NCBI RefSeq assembly: GCF_000429305.1 | Contig: NZ_AUBP01000005.1 | Location: forward strand, 186,001-250,000 | Origin: Desulfovibrio inopinatus DSM 10711 | GTDB taxonomy: Bacteria > Desulfobacterota > Desulfovibrionia > Desulfovibrionales > Desulfovibrionaceae | Reading direction: 5' to 3' | Length of the DNA stretch: 64,000 nt | Shown here: positions 9,428-18,272 of the stretch, one piece after another | How positions within the stretch are numbered: the first letter of the stretch is position 1 | Layout of the letters: each line of letters begins with the position of its first letter | Made by a program: the position numbers and the translations under genes | The notes under the pieces: model-generated | Told to the model about the DNA's origin: nothing | Database searches by the model: none | What the model saw: only the letters and a program-made list of their open reading frames with translations

Positions 9428-10774
9428 ATGTCCCAGGCGCTTAAAGACCAGTTGCAAACCATAGTTCAAGCCGCAATTCAAGCAGTAAGCCCGGATACGG
9501 CTGTTTTCAATCACCTGCGTCGTCAAGGCGATCATCTTTTCATCAATGACCAGGCCATTGATTTATCCCGCTATGAGCGCATTGTCGTTGCTGGCGCAGG
9601 AAAAGGGGCCGCTCCCATGGCCAAAGCCATGGAAGATATTTTAGGTGATGACCTCGACGACGGCGTCTGTGTGGTCAAATACGGGCATGGTCTTCCTTTG
9701 TCTACTCTTCGGCTGCTTGAAGCCAGCCATCCTGTTCCGGATCGGGCCGGATTTCATGCTGCCCATGAAATCCTTGAACTTGTCACACCTCTCGGTGAGA
9801 ACGATCTCGTCTTTGTCGTCTTGACAGGGGGAGCCAGCGCACTCCTCCCCTGCCCTATGGCACCTGTCTCATTTGTCAACCAACGCCGTCTCACCGGGCA
9901 ATTGCTGGCGTGCGGGGCTGAAATTCATCAAATCAATACGATCCGAAAACACCTCTCCGGTATACAGGGTGGTCGTCTCGCCCAAGCAGCCTATCCGGCA
10001 CGGGTCGTCACCCTGATTGTATCCGATGTAATCGGCGACAACCTGAGTGCCATTGCGTCTGGCCCAACCGCCCCGGATCCAACCACATTCGCCGATTGCA
10101 TGAACATCATCGACGCCTTTAAACTCCGCCCGTCGCTTCCTGAAGATGTCCTGGAGTTGCTTGAAGCTGGATTGGCCCAAGCAGTAGCCGAAACCCTCAA
10201 ACCAGGCGATCCCATTTTCAACAACGTCGAGAACTATATCCTTGCCAATAATAGACAAGCCTTGGCTGCTGCCGCCAATAAGGCGCAATCGTTAGGATTG
10301 CACCCTCTTGTTCTGACGTCTACCTTGAATGGAGAAGCATCGCAGGTTGCGAAATTTCTTGCGTCGGTAGGCCTTGAGGCAGCCAGCACCGGCCGGCCGA
10401 CCGCTGGTCCAGCGTGCATTTTGGCAGGAGGAGAAACCACGGTGACCATTCGTGGCAAAGGCAAAGGTGGACGCAACCAGGAAATGGCACTTGCCTTTGC
10501 GTTGGAGCTCGACAAAGCCGCTTCTGAAGGCCTCCCTTCCCAAAATCTCGCGTTTCTCAGTGCAGGAACAGACGGAACCGATGGCCCAACCGATGCGGCT
10601 GGCGCCTTTGCTACGGCAGAGACTGTCAGCCGTGGCAATGTCTTGGGACTGAATGCCACCCAGTTTCTTGACCACAATGATTCCTATAACTACTTCAAAC
10701 AACTCGATGATTTGCTCATCACCGGGCCAACCAAGACCAATGTTATGGATATCGCCGCGTTGATCGTGAAATGA
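9428..10774 (+). CDS. Glycerate 2-kinase, MOFRL family
   Basis: A 448-aa kinase of the TtuD/GckA type that phosphorylates D-glycerate to 2-phosphoglycerate. The N-terminal DUF4147 domain shows VVAGAGKGAAPMAKAM and LTGGASALLP; the C-terminal MOFRL domain shows GGETTVTIRGKGKGGRNQE and FLSAGTDGTDGPTDAAG. The frame stays open upstream to 9203, but AGAAGG seven bases before ATG 9428 and the family N-terminus fix the start. A strong terminator follows. No glyoxylate-pathway partner is adjacent. Confidence 0.93.
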   Translation: MSQALKDQLQTIVQAAIQAVSPDTAVFNHLRRQGDHLFINDQAIDLSRYERIVVAGAGKGAAPMAKAMEDILGDDLDDGVCVVKYGHGLPLSTLRLLEASHPVPDRAGFHAAHEILELVTPLGENDLVFVVLTGGASALLPCPMAPVSFVNQRRLTGQLLACGAEIHQINTIRKHLSGIQGGRLAQAAYPARVVTLIVSDVIGDNLSAIASGPTAPDPTTFADCMNIIDAFKLRPSLPEDVLELLEAGLAQAVAETLKPGDPIFNNVENYILANNRQALAAAANKAQSLGLHPLVLTSTLNGEASQVAKFLASVGLEAASTGRPTAGPACILAGGETTVTIRGKGKGGRNQEMALAFALELDKAASEGLPSQNLAFLSAGTDGTDGPTDAAGAFATAETVSRGNVLGLNATQFLDHNDSYNYFKQLDDLLITGPTKTNVMDIAALIVK

Positions 10775-10814
10775 AATTTGCAGAACTGACGAAACACGAA
10801 CACCAAGTATTCTA

Positions 10815-10857
10815 GGCGGTTGAAGGGGCCTCTCTTCAACCGCCCCGTTTTTATTTT
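10815..10857 (+). terminator. Intrinsic terminator after glycerate kinase
   Basis: A 10-bp perfect stem GGCGGTTGAA / TTCAACCGCC is followed by CCGTTTTTATTTTT. Confidence 0.9.
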
Positions 10858-10975
10858 TGTGCTCTGCGATGTTGCAGCGAAATGTGCGACCATGAAAATC
10901 GGCGTGCAGACCGTGTATGCACCGTTGAAAATGCGTTTCAAATCGTTTTTATCTGCTTGAAAAGCACCATATGCC

Positions 10976-11803
10976 CTACTCGACCCAAGTCACTTTGACA
11001 GACTTCCGCGGTGGAATGGCGAAATAGCGTTCCTCTGGATAGCCAAGCATGAGACCGGCGTGGACCGTATCATCTGGCGTCAATTCAAGAGCTTCGCGTA
11101 AAGGCTCATATTCTTTGCAAGCAAGCGCAACATACCCGGCCCAACACGCACCAACCCCCAAGCCATGGGCTGCCAAATCAAGATATTCAGCTGCGGCCAA
11201 CGCATCGGTCTGTGCGGTGACTGCGTGTCCAGAAGTAACAACAATCGCCAGACAGGGTGCATTGCGACACACCAAATCACGACCGGCTCTATATGCTTTC
11301 ACGATCCCTGCAAGAAAGAACTTCTTCGCAACAACAGGATCAGATTTGATGAGTACAGACATGGAGTCGACCATAAGACGGGTAATCTCTGCAACGCGTT
11401 CTGGAGCAGCAACCATGATCCATTTCACGGGTTGAGCGTTATGTCCACTCGGCGCATAACGTGCAGCGTCCAGCAACGTTTCCAATGTATCACGAGAAGG
11501 TGGAACAGGCTTGAATCGACGAATGGAACGTCGAGACTTGAGAAATTGGACGACCTGTTCAGGAGTGAGACGCAACTCACGTCGTATGGGCTCCACAGGT
11601 CCAGGAGGTATCGACTCCAGAGAAAGCGCATTGTGAGGACAGGCCGCAACACAATGCCCACACCCAATACAGTACTTCTGTTTTTTCTCTTCAACAAAAA
11701 CAGGCACTTCACCATCGCCGGCAAGGATAAGATTTGCCGGGCAGGCCTTGGCGCACAGTCCGTCTTTGCGGCACAAGCTGGCGTCAACATGAAGAAACGG
11801 CAT
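10976..11803 (-). CDS. Ferredoxin-nitroreductase fusion protein
   Basis: A 275-aa cytoplasmic protein. Residues 1-60 form a ferredoxin-like module: C11, C17 and C21-Pro are irregularly spaced, whereas C45-x2-C48-x2-C51-x3-C55-Pro is a canonical [4Fe-4S] motif. The rest is a nitroreductase-fold FMN domain, starting SRRSIRRFKPVPPS with ARYAPSGHNAQPVKW. Such fusions are common in anaerobes and probably pass electrons from reduced ferredoxin to FMN; the substrate is unknown. AAAGGAG five bases before the ATG supports the start. The ClC gene upstream is on the same strand 54 bp away, so co-transcription is possible. Confidence 0.9.
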   Translation of the reverse strand: MPFLHVDASLCRKDGLCAKACPANLILAGDGEVPVFVEEKKQKYCIGCGHCVAACPHNALSLESIPPGPVEPIRRELRLTPEQVVQFLKSRRSIRRFKPVPPSRDTLETLLDAARYAPSGHNAQPVKWIMVAAPERVAEITRLMVDSMSVLIKSDPVVAKKFFLAGIVKAYRAGRDLVCRNAPCLAIVVTSGHAVTAQTDALAAAEYLDLAAHGLGVGACWAGYVALACKEYEPLREALELTPDDTVHAGLMLGYPEERYFAIPPRKSVKVTWVE

Positions 11804-11856
11804 GAATGCTCCTTTTCACACATATTGGAAAATTTGTTGAGACCACAATGGCATTC

Positions 11857-13695
11857 TCAACCGCACGAAAGAAAACCATCTTTAATAACCCAGGTTTTAT
11901 ACGCGGAAAGCACGTCATCCTTCTTCAACGTTCCAATAACATGATCTGTAAAGTGTTGTGATACAACCGGGACAAATGAGACTCGATGCTGCTCAAAGAT
12001 ATTGAGCGCATCCTCCAAGTCGGCATTTTCTGTCAAGGTGACGACTTCGGACGACATAATGTCTTTTGCCGTCAGCGCATCTTTGTTTTCGTGAAAATCG
12101 CCGAGATACGGCGATATATCGCGTAAAGTGACCACCCCGACGAGACGTTCCTCATCATCAAGAACAACGTATTGCGGTTCTTTGGATCGGCAAACACGAC
12201 CAAGAACATCGAAAAAAGTATCCTTCAGCGAGAGACTTTCAAACTCTCGGGTCATGAAATCGCGTACAATGAGATTGCGGAGCACCCCGACATCATGACC
12301 ACGGACAATATTCACCCCGCGATCAAGCAGCTTCTTTTCGTAGGCGGAATATCCATAGAAACGACGCACTATCATTGCGCTGACAATACACGCGGCCATA
12401 AGCGGCAAGATGATTGAATAGCTCATCGTCAGCTCAAAAATTGTCAAAATCGCTGTAATCGGAGCAAGCGTCGTTCCGGCGACAATGGCCCCCATTCCGG
12501 CCAGGGCATAATTCGCCGGAGTGACCGACCAATGCAAACCCAAAAGAGGAAACAGCGCATTGAGACCAAAACCGAATGCTGTGCCGGTAACCGCTCCAAG
12601 CACCAATGACGGCGCAAAAATCCCCCCGCTCATGCCGGACCCAATACACAATGATGTCGCCACAATTTTAGTAAAAAAGACCAAAAAAGCGATCTGCAGC
12701 GTCATTGAACCGTCGAGCGCCATATTGACGGACTCGTACCCCACGCCAAGCGCATAAGGCGAATAGAGACCGAGCACACCGAGGAGAAGTCCTCCTAAAG
12801 CGGGCTTTGTCCATTCCGGGAGTCGCAGACAGAAAAAAAGCCGATCAAGGGCGAAAATAGACCGCACAAAAAGGATGGCGACAAGTCCGGAAAGTAGCCC
12901 CAAGACGAGGTACATCCCAATTTCGGCATGATGCGAGACAACAAAATGGCCGTGATGAAACGTCTGGAAATCTCCCCAAAACAAACGGGAGAGCTTAGAC
13001 GCCGTAATAGCTGCAATAATAATAGTCGTAATGTAGGCGACTTCAAGGTCAAACAGTATGACCTCAATGGCAAACAATGTTCCGGCTAACGGCGCATTGA
13101 ACGTCGCAGCGATACCTGCCGCCGCTCCGCAGGCGAGACAAATACGACGCAAATCCAGTGGGAGTTTCCAAAGACGAGCTAATGATGATCCTACAGATGC
13201 CCCAATTTGCACAATGGGACCTTCCCGACCGACAGAAGCACCGCAACCAATGAGTAAACTCGTTACCGCTGCTTTAAGAAATGTTACCCGATGACGAATG
13301 TAACTTTGCTGTTTAACGACAGAAAGAATGACTTCCGGAACCCCTGGTCCTTTGGCTTCCGGAACAAAAAACGTAATGACAGGTCCTGCGACAAGTCCGC
13401 CGAAAAAGGGAACTAACAGGAGCAACCACCAGGGTGATACCGTGACTTTATCAAAGAACGTAGCACCATGTGGCCAGAAAAGCGTCTGAAAAAAATCGAT
13501 GAGTGTTCGGAACAAAATCGCTCCAGCCGCGGCCAGCGCTCCAATGACAATCGCACCAAGATGCAACAGAAAGTCTCGCCGGCGAACCCGTCGCCAATAC
13601 ACACGAGTATCTTTGGGGCGGCCAAGATACCGACAGGATTGTTTGAAAATAGCGGCGATAGGATTGTGATGAGAAGACGATTCTGGCGTTGACAT
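11857..13695 (-). CDS. ClC-family chloride transporter with CBS pair
   Basis: A 612-aa inner-membrane protein. Selectivity-filter segments are visible: KGPGVPE (115-121, the GSGIP position), GREGPIVQIG (156-165) with the gating glutamate E158, and GSGMSGGIFAPSLVLGA. The gating glutamate favours a Cl-/H+ exchanger or gated channel. Two CBS domains follow (about 478-535 and 545-600), the second with DIMSSEVVTL, probably sensing adenine nucleotides. The start at 13695 has only a weak GAG ribosome site. The gene is divergent from the MarR pair, and the palindrome at 13764 could affect both directions. Confidence 0.93.
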   Translation of the reverse strand: MSTPESSSHHNPIAAIFKQSCRYLGRPKDTRVYWRRVRRRDFLLHLGAIVIGALAAAGAILFRTLIDFFQTLFWPHGATFFDKVTVSPWWLLLLVPFFGGLVAGPVITFFVPEAKGPGVPEVILSVVKQQSYIRHRVTFLKAAVTSLLIGCGASVGREGPIVQIGASVGSSLARLWKLPLDLRRICLACGAAAGIAATFNAPLAGTLFAIEVILFDLEVAYITTIIIAAITASKLSRLFWGDFQTFHHGHFVVSHHAEIGMYLVLGLLSGLVAILFVRSIFALDRLFFCLRLPEWTKPALGGLLLGVLGLYSPYALGVGYESVNMALDGSMTLQIAFLVFFTKIVATSLCIGSGMSGGIFAPSLVLGAVTGTAFGFGLNALFPLLGLHWSVTPANYALAGMGAIVAGTTLAPITAILTIFELTMSYSIILPLMAACIVSAMIVRRFYGYSAYEKKLLDRGVNIVRGHDVGVLRNLIVRDFMTREFESLSLKDTFFDVLGRVCRSKEPQYVVLDDEERLVGVVTLRDISPYLGDFHENKDALTAKDIMSSEVVTLTENADLEDALNIFEQHRVSFVPVVSQHFTDHVIGTLKKDDVLSAYKTWVIKDGFLSCG

Positions 13696-13752
13696 GATAC
13701 CGCTCTATACCCGCCTTCCCCCCTCTCTGTCACGTACTGGCAATCAATGTGC

Positions 13753-13781
13753 TTGACCTCAAATTCGTTCATGGCTATTTA
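13753..13781 (+). promoter_or_regulatory. Promoter of the NTF2-like/marR pair
   Basis: TTGACC (13753-13758), 17 bases, TATTTA (13776-13781). The spacer and -10 hexamer lie in the left arm of the 22-bp palindrome, so a bound repressor would cover the polymerase site. Confidence 0.6.
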
Positions 13782-13813
13782 GTTATCATGCTAACTAAAT
13801 AGCCATGAACGAA
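13764..13813. promoter_or_regulatory. Perfect 22-bp inverted repeat, probable MarR operator
   Basis: Arms 13764-13785 and 13792-13813 are exact reverse complements around a 6-base spacer. The core TTAGTTA-TCATGC-TAACTAA resembles known MarR-family operators. A MarR gene is the second gene downstream, so autoregulation is likely. Confidence 0.75.
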
Positions 13814-13851
13814 ATATGCAAGCTCAGCACACGCCAATACGAGGATTTACC

Positions 13852-14235
13852 ATGACACACGCAGACGACGCCATCACTCAACCCGTTTTATGGTATTTTG
13901 AAGGAACATTTGAGGCTGATGAAAAAAAAATTCGAAGGGCATTTCATGAAGATGCCATGATTGTCGGCTTTTTCGATGGAAAATATACGCAATGGACATT
14001 GGATGAGTTTGTGGAGCGCGTTCTGAGCCGCCCCAGCCAAAAACAAAGCGGAGAACCGTATGTCAAACGAATACTCGCGCTTGAACAAAAGGAAAACATA
14101 GCGTTTGTTCAAGCATACGCGCCGGCATTCGGTCACGAATTCACTGATTTCATAAGCTTGATCAATACCACAACAGGTTGGAAAATCCGTCATAAACAAT
14201 TTACCAACGCCAAGGCTTCAATGTGTTCTTCCTGA
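13852..14235 (+). CDS. NTF2-like (putative lumazine-binding) protein
   Basis: A 127-aa small cytoplasmic protein of the NTF2-like/SnoaL fold, recognised by VLWYFEGTFEADEKKIRRAF, the FFDGKYTQWTLDEFVERV stretch and the final TTGWKIRHKQF strand. Many relatives are annotated as lumazine-binding or as stress-associated enzymes of unknown activity. An in-frame ATG at 13816 lies only two bases past the palindrome; ATG 13852 is preferred because CGAGGA stands seven bases before it. Its end overlaps the MarR gene by 13 bases, so the two are an operon, and this protein is a likely effector or detoxifying partner of the regulator. Confidence 0.8.
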   Translation: MTHADDAITQPVLWYFEGTFEADEKKIRRAFHEDAMIVGFFDGKYTQWTLDEFVERVLSRPSQKQSGEPYVKRILALEQKENIAFVQAYAPAFGHEFTDFISLINTTTGWKIRHKQFTNAKASMCSS

Positions 14236-14684
14236 AAGACCTTCCAAGTGATCGCATGCTCTCTGCGTATGCGGCACAATTTGATGAAATGGATACAGCA
14301 GCAACGAAGGACGCTTTGCACATGATGCGAAATGCGTCTTTGCTTCTGCGGGAGTTGGAAGCCTATTTTCGGTCTCAGCAGCTCTCGCAGACTCGATTTC
14401 TTATTCTTATTATTCTTGATCGCGAACCGGAACGAGACGCAATGTCAGCCAAGGATATTCTGCAACGTCTTGATGTTTCCAAGCCTGTCTTGACAACAAC
14501 GCTGCAAAGTTTGTCAAAAGCTGGTTTCATAACCATCGATAAAGCTGAGAGAGATAGTCGATCTCTCGATATTCGACTGACGTCTCAGGGAAAACATAAA
14601 CTCAAGTCACTGCTTCCTGGCTACTTTTCCATCATTGCCACATTCATGCGAACGAACTCTTCAAAAGATCTAGATTCCGGTTGA
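14223..14684 (+). CDS. MarR-family transcriptional regulator
   Basis: A 153-aa winged-helix regulator. The DNA-binding region is about residues 60-115: MSAKDILQRLDVSKPVLTTT (recognition helix), then LSKAGFITIDKAERDSRSLDIRLT, the usual beta-wing and following strand. The GTG start at 14223 overlaps the upstream gene by 13 bases; ATG 14256 is the alternative and neither has a good ribosome site. The perfect palindrome in the operon promoter suggests negative autoregulation, released by an unknown ligand. Confidence 0.88.
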   Translation: MFFLKDLPSDRMLSAYAAQFDEMDTAATKDALHMMRNASLLLRELEAYFRSQQLSQTRFLILIILDREPERDAMSAKDILQRLDVSKPVLTTTLQSLSKAGFITIDKAERDSRSLDIRLTSQGKHKLKSLLPGYFSIIATFMRTNSSKDLDSG

Positions 14685-14711
14685 GGAGGATCTTCCTGTG
14701 CAGAGTAAACC

Positions 14712-16277
14712 CTATGCCTCAGACAAAAAACGGATGACAACGAGCGTGATATCATCGTCGTACGGTTCCTGGCCCACAAAGTCGTCAAGCGCCTGGAGGA
14801 CTTTTGAAACAATATCTTGAGTGCTTTCCGTGGAGTATTCGACAATGGCATCTCGAAAACGATCCTTGCCGAACATGATTCCATCTTCATTTCGAGCTTC
14901 CCATATGCCGTCCGTGGCGAGCACAAGCAATGCTCCAGGCGGAAGGCATTTGGGGCCTTCGGTTTTGTATTTCGCGTCCTCAATCGCTCCCAAGGGCAAA
15001 CCCGAACCAGATAATTCATAAAACGACTTACTGACGGGATCATACACCAATGCGGGGTCGTGCCCTGCTCTCGCCCATCGGACACAACGATTTTCGTGAA
15101 GTATCTCAAGATAGAAAAGCGTGACAAATTGTCCAGTACCAACGACATCTTGGGCAAGCATCTCGTTGACTTTGCCAAGACGCTCAGCCGGATCGCCACA
15201 CGGTGCCATTCGAAGAAAAGCACGTGCTGCAGCCATAAGCAGCGCCGGTCCAATACCATGCCCGGCCACGTCTGCAACAACGATAGCCGTACCGTTTTGA
15301 GTTGGAATAAAATCGTAATAATCACCACCGGTTTCATCACAATACACGCTGGACGCTGCAATCTGAAGTCCGGGGATGACGGGAGGCGTATCTGGAAGAA
15401 GTCCTTTTTGGACTTGCTCCGCCACACGCAAAGCCCCCATGAGTTTGAGTCTGTGCTGCAAGGCCTCAATCATGGAATTTGTATAAACAGCAATAACACC
15501 GAATTCATTACTTGCAGCCACTGGAACGGATCGATCCAGACGCCCTTTGGCCACTCGCTCTAATATTCGAGTCTGCAACCCAAAAAGCATTGAAAGATTC
15601 GTCGAATAGAGATGGATGAGGCGCATAACCTCGAACAATAATACAAACAGAACAAAAACAATCTCTAACAGTACAGACTGACGAGCCTGGTCAATCACCC
15701 AGTCGTTGCCCCCCATCTCTGTCACCCAACGGACATCGTTAAACCAGATAAGACCAAGGATGACTGAAACGAAAATGGTCGTACAGATGGCAACAAAGGT
15801 AAAAGAACGAGTTAAAGGGCGAAACGCTGTTGGTGGCTCGTATTCGGCATTTCCCAAAGCGGCCTGAGAGAGAAGAGTACGTTGACGCGACAAAGCGCCT
15901 TCAAGTCCAAAGAAAAAACCAGATGCAAGAATGCCGGTCATAAGTTGAGCCGGGCTTACGAAAGGAAAATGAAACCACCAATATAAAATATTGGATGACA
16001 CAATCCCAGCCAAAATAACAAGACCGTAGTCCAACCAGAATTGTCGTCGCGGCTGCGCCAGTCGCGGTTGAGACAAAACCAACCGCCTCTCCAATGGACC
16101 TCGAAGAAAAAAAGCAGGCACGAAGCCGATGAAAATGAGTGTCCCCAATAGCACGGGGGACAGGCTGTCAATAAATGGTCAGACCTGTCCCCCGTAGAGG
16201 GCCATTACAGCAGTAATGACAATACTTCCAGTAATAAACAATCCCGGCCTATCTGTAATGATGGAGCGAAAATTCAT
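14712..16277 (-). pseudogene. Membrane-anchored PP2C/SpoIIE-type serine phosphatase interrupted by in-frame TGA
   Basis: The gene starts at ATG 16277 behind a strong GGAGG and encodes MNFRSIITDRPGLFITGSIV and a first membrane helix, then meets TGA at 16179-16181 (codon 33). The same frame resumes at once with PFIDSLSPVLLGTLIF and runs 489 more codons: membrane helices, a HAMP-like linker (about 215-265 of the long frame) and a PP2C-like SpoIIE domain with GGDYYDF, DVAGHGIGPALLMAAARA and a final YDDDITLVVIRF. The catalytic metal-binding aspartates are present. The TGA lies in a 43-bp palindromic element. Re-initiation at GTG 16154 would give a 480-aa protein lacking the first helix. A nonsense insertion, a sequencing error, or use of the internal start are all possible. 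Confidence 0.75.
16153..16195. repeat. Small palindromic element inside the phosphatase gene
   Basis: Perfect 12-bp arms ACGGGGGACAGG (16153-16164) and CCTGTCCCCCGT (16184-16195) flank 19 bases containing the in-frame stop. The GGGGACAGG...CCTGTCCCC form resembles REP/RAYT-type palindromes that I recall in other deltaproteobacterial genomes. No second copy was seen in this window. Confidence 0.6.
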
Positions 16278-16324
16278 GGAGGTTCCTCCAGTTCCGCCAC
16301 ATGCCAGAGTCGGCCAGGCGGTAA

Positions 16325-18163
16325 TTATTTCGATTTCTTCTTTGGGCTCCGCATGGTGTACCGCTTGGTCGCGGACAGTTCGAGCTTCCGCAAACGAATG
16401 GACACCGGCGTGACTTCAACCAGCTCATCTTCTTTGACGAAGTGAATGGCCCGTTCAAGAGTCATAGGCTTTACTGGTGATAAAACGATATTCTCGTCTT
16501 TGCCTGCAGCCCGCATATTGGTCAACTTCTTTTCTTTCGTTGGGTTGACGTCAATATCATTGTCGCGGTTATGCTCACCGACAATCAGCCCTTCATACAC
16601 AGGATCATTAGGAACAACGAAGAGCTGACCTCGTGGCTCCAGATTGTACAAAGCATATGCCACCGCCGAGCCAGGACGGTCGCACACAATGGAGCCGGTG
16701 AACCGAGACGGAAAATCGCCACGGTATTCCTCATGCCCTTCAAGATACGAGTTCATGATACCGGTTCCTTTGGTATCGGTTAAAAATTCATCTCGATATC
16801 CAATGAGGCCACGCGACGGAATGCTGAATTCGAGACGAACGCGTCCCGAACCATGATTGATAAGATTGACCATGCGACCTTTTCGGATGGACAACTTTTC
16901 CGTCACCACGCCGGTAAAATTCTCGTCACAATCGATAAAAAGGCGTTCGATAGGCTCAAGCTTTTTGCCGTCTTCATACTTATAAATGACTTCAGGCCGC
17001 CCCACGCTCAATTCAAAGCCTTCTCGACGCATGGTTTCAATGATAATGGCGAGCTGGAATTCACCACGGCCTTTGACGATGAGACTGTCACGTTCCTCGG
17101 TCTCTTCGACTCGGATAGCCACATTGAGCAGTGTTTCTTTGAACAACCGTTCGCGAATGCGACTCGACTGCACAAACTTCCCTTCTCGTCCTGCCAATGG
17201 GGACGAGTTAATGGTGAACTTCATGGAGACGGTCGGTTCATCGACATGCAACCGCTTCAGCGTACGGGGATTATCGCGCGTACAAATCGTATCCCCGATT
17301 TTCACGTCTTCAATCCCGGACAATACGATAATATCACCAGGTTCAGCCTCGTTTTCGTCCTTAAGGCTCAAGCCCTCGTAAACCTGAATACGTGTCACTC
17401 GAAGCGGTGTGACGCGGTCGTTCTCACCATTACAAATCAGGCTTTCATTGTTTTTGACGAAGCCACCGGCAATTTTTCCCACGGCCAAGCGGCCGAGAAA
17501 ATCGGAGTATCCCAGGTCGGAGACAAGCATCTGAAACGGTTCGGAAGGATCATACGTCGGTCCGGGAACTTCCGACAAAATCGTCTCGAAGAGCTGGCGC
17601 AAATCAACAAGTTCTTGGTCCAGAGTCTTTGCAGCGACACCGTTTCGCCCAATGGCGTATAATATAGGAAATTCCAATTGTTCCTCATCGGCACCAAGGT
17701 CGATGAACAAATCGTAAATTTCGTTGATAACCTCTTCGGGACGTGCATCCTGCCGGTCAATCTTGTTGACAACAACAATAACCGGCAGCCCCCGACGAAG
17801 AGTTTTTTCGAGAACGAATCGTGTTTGGGGAAGCGGCCCTTCGGAAGCGTCAACCAAAAGGACAGCTCCATCGACCATGGACAGGGCGCGTTCGACTTCT
17901 CCACCAAAGTCGGCGTGGCCAGGGGTGTCAACAATGTTAATTTTGACGTCATCCCATACAACGGCGCAGTTTTTGGCGGCAATGGTAATGCCACGCTCAC
18001 GTTCCAAGTCCATATTATCCATGAGTCGATCATCAACAGCCTGACCTTCACGGAATAAACCGCTTTGTTTGAACATGGCGTCGACGAGTGTTGTTTTTCC
18101 ATGGTCAACGTGAGCGATAATGGCAATATTTCGCAAATGCGGATTTGTTACGGTATTTTTCAT
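16325..18163 (-). CDS. typA: Translational GTPase TypA/BipA
   Basis: A 612-aa ribosome-associated GTPase involved in ribosome assembly and stress growth. G1 HVDHGKT is at residues 18-24, G2 region RERGITI, G3 DTPGHADFGGEVER, G4 NKIDR. Domains II-V follow, with the TypA-specific C-terminus including FPSRFTGSIVCDRPGSAVAY and the EHNRDNDIDVNPTKEKKLTN block. The frame extends upstream to 18193, but ATG 18163 (MKNTVTNP) fits the family and has AAGGA upstream. It is monocistronic, between the broken phosphatase and a binding-protein gene on the same strand. Confidence 0.97.
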   Translation of the reverse strand: MKNTVTNPHLRNIAIIAHVDHGKTTLVDAMFKQSGLFREGQAVDDRLMDNMDLERERGITIAAKNCAVVWDDVKINIVDTPGHADFGGEVERALSMVDGAVLLVDASEGPLPQTRFVLEKTLRRGLPVIVVVNKIDRQDARPEEVINEIYDLFIDLGADEEQLEFPILYAIGRNGVAAKTLDQELVDLRQLFETILSEVPGPTYDPSEPFQMLVSDLGYSDFLGRLAVGKIAGGFVKNNESLICNGENDRVTPLRVTRIQVYEGLSLKDENEAEPGDIIVLSGIEDVKIGDTICTRDNPRTLKRLHVDEPTVSMKFTINSSPLAGREGKFVQSSRIRERLFKETLLNVAIRVEETEERDSLIVKGRGEFQLAIIIETMRREGFELSVGRPEVIYKYEDGKKLEPIERLFIDCDENFTGVVTEKLSIRKGRMVNLINHGSGRVRLEFSIPSRGLIGYRDEFLTDTKGTGIMNSYLEGHEEYRGDFPSRFTGSIVCDRPGSAVAYALYNLEPRGQLFVVPNDPVYEGLIVGEHNRDNDIDVNPTKEKKLTNMRAAGKDENIVLSPVKPMTLERAIHFVKEDELVEVTPVSIRLRKLELSATKRYTMRSPKKKSK

Positions 18164-18272
18164 TGATGCAATGCTTCCTTGCAGGCGCGGCAAACCTCTA
18201 TGACCGTGCCGTGCCGTTCATCTCAATAATTTGGTTTGGGAATGAAGAGAGAAAAAGAGGTTTCGTGCGGCG

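Noticed and set aside
16179-16181. TGA as a selenocysteine codon in the phosphatase gene
   Set aside because: The site is in a loop near a membrane helix with no redox role, and the stop belongs to the palindromic element; no known selenoprotein fits.
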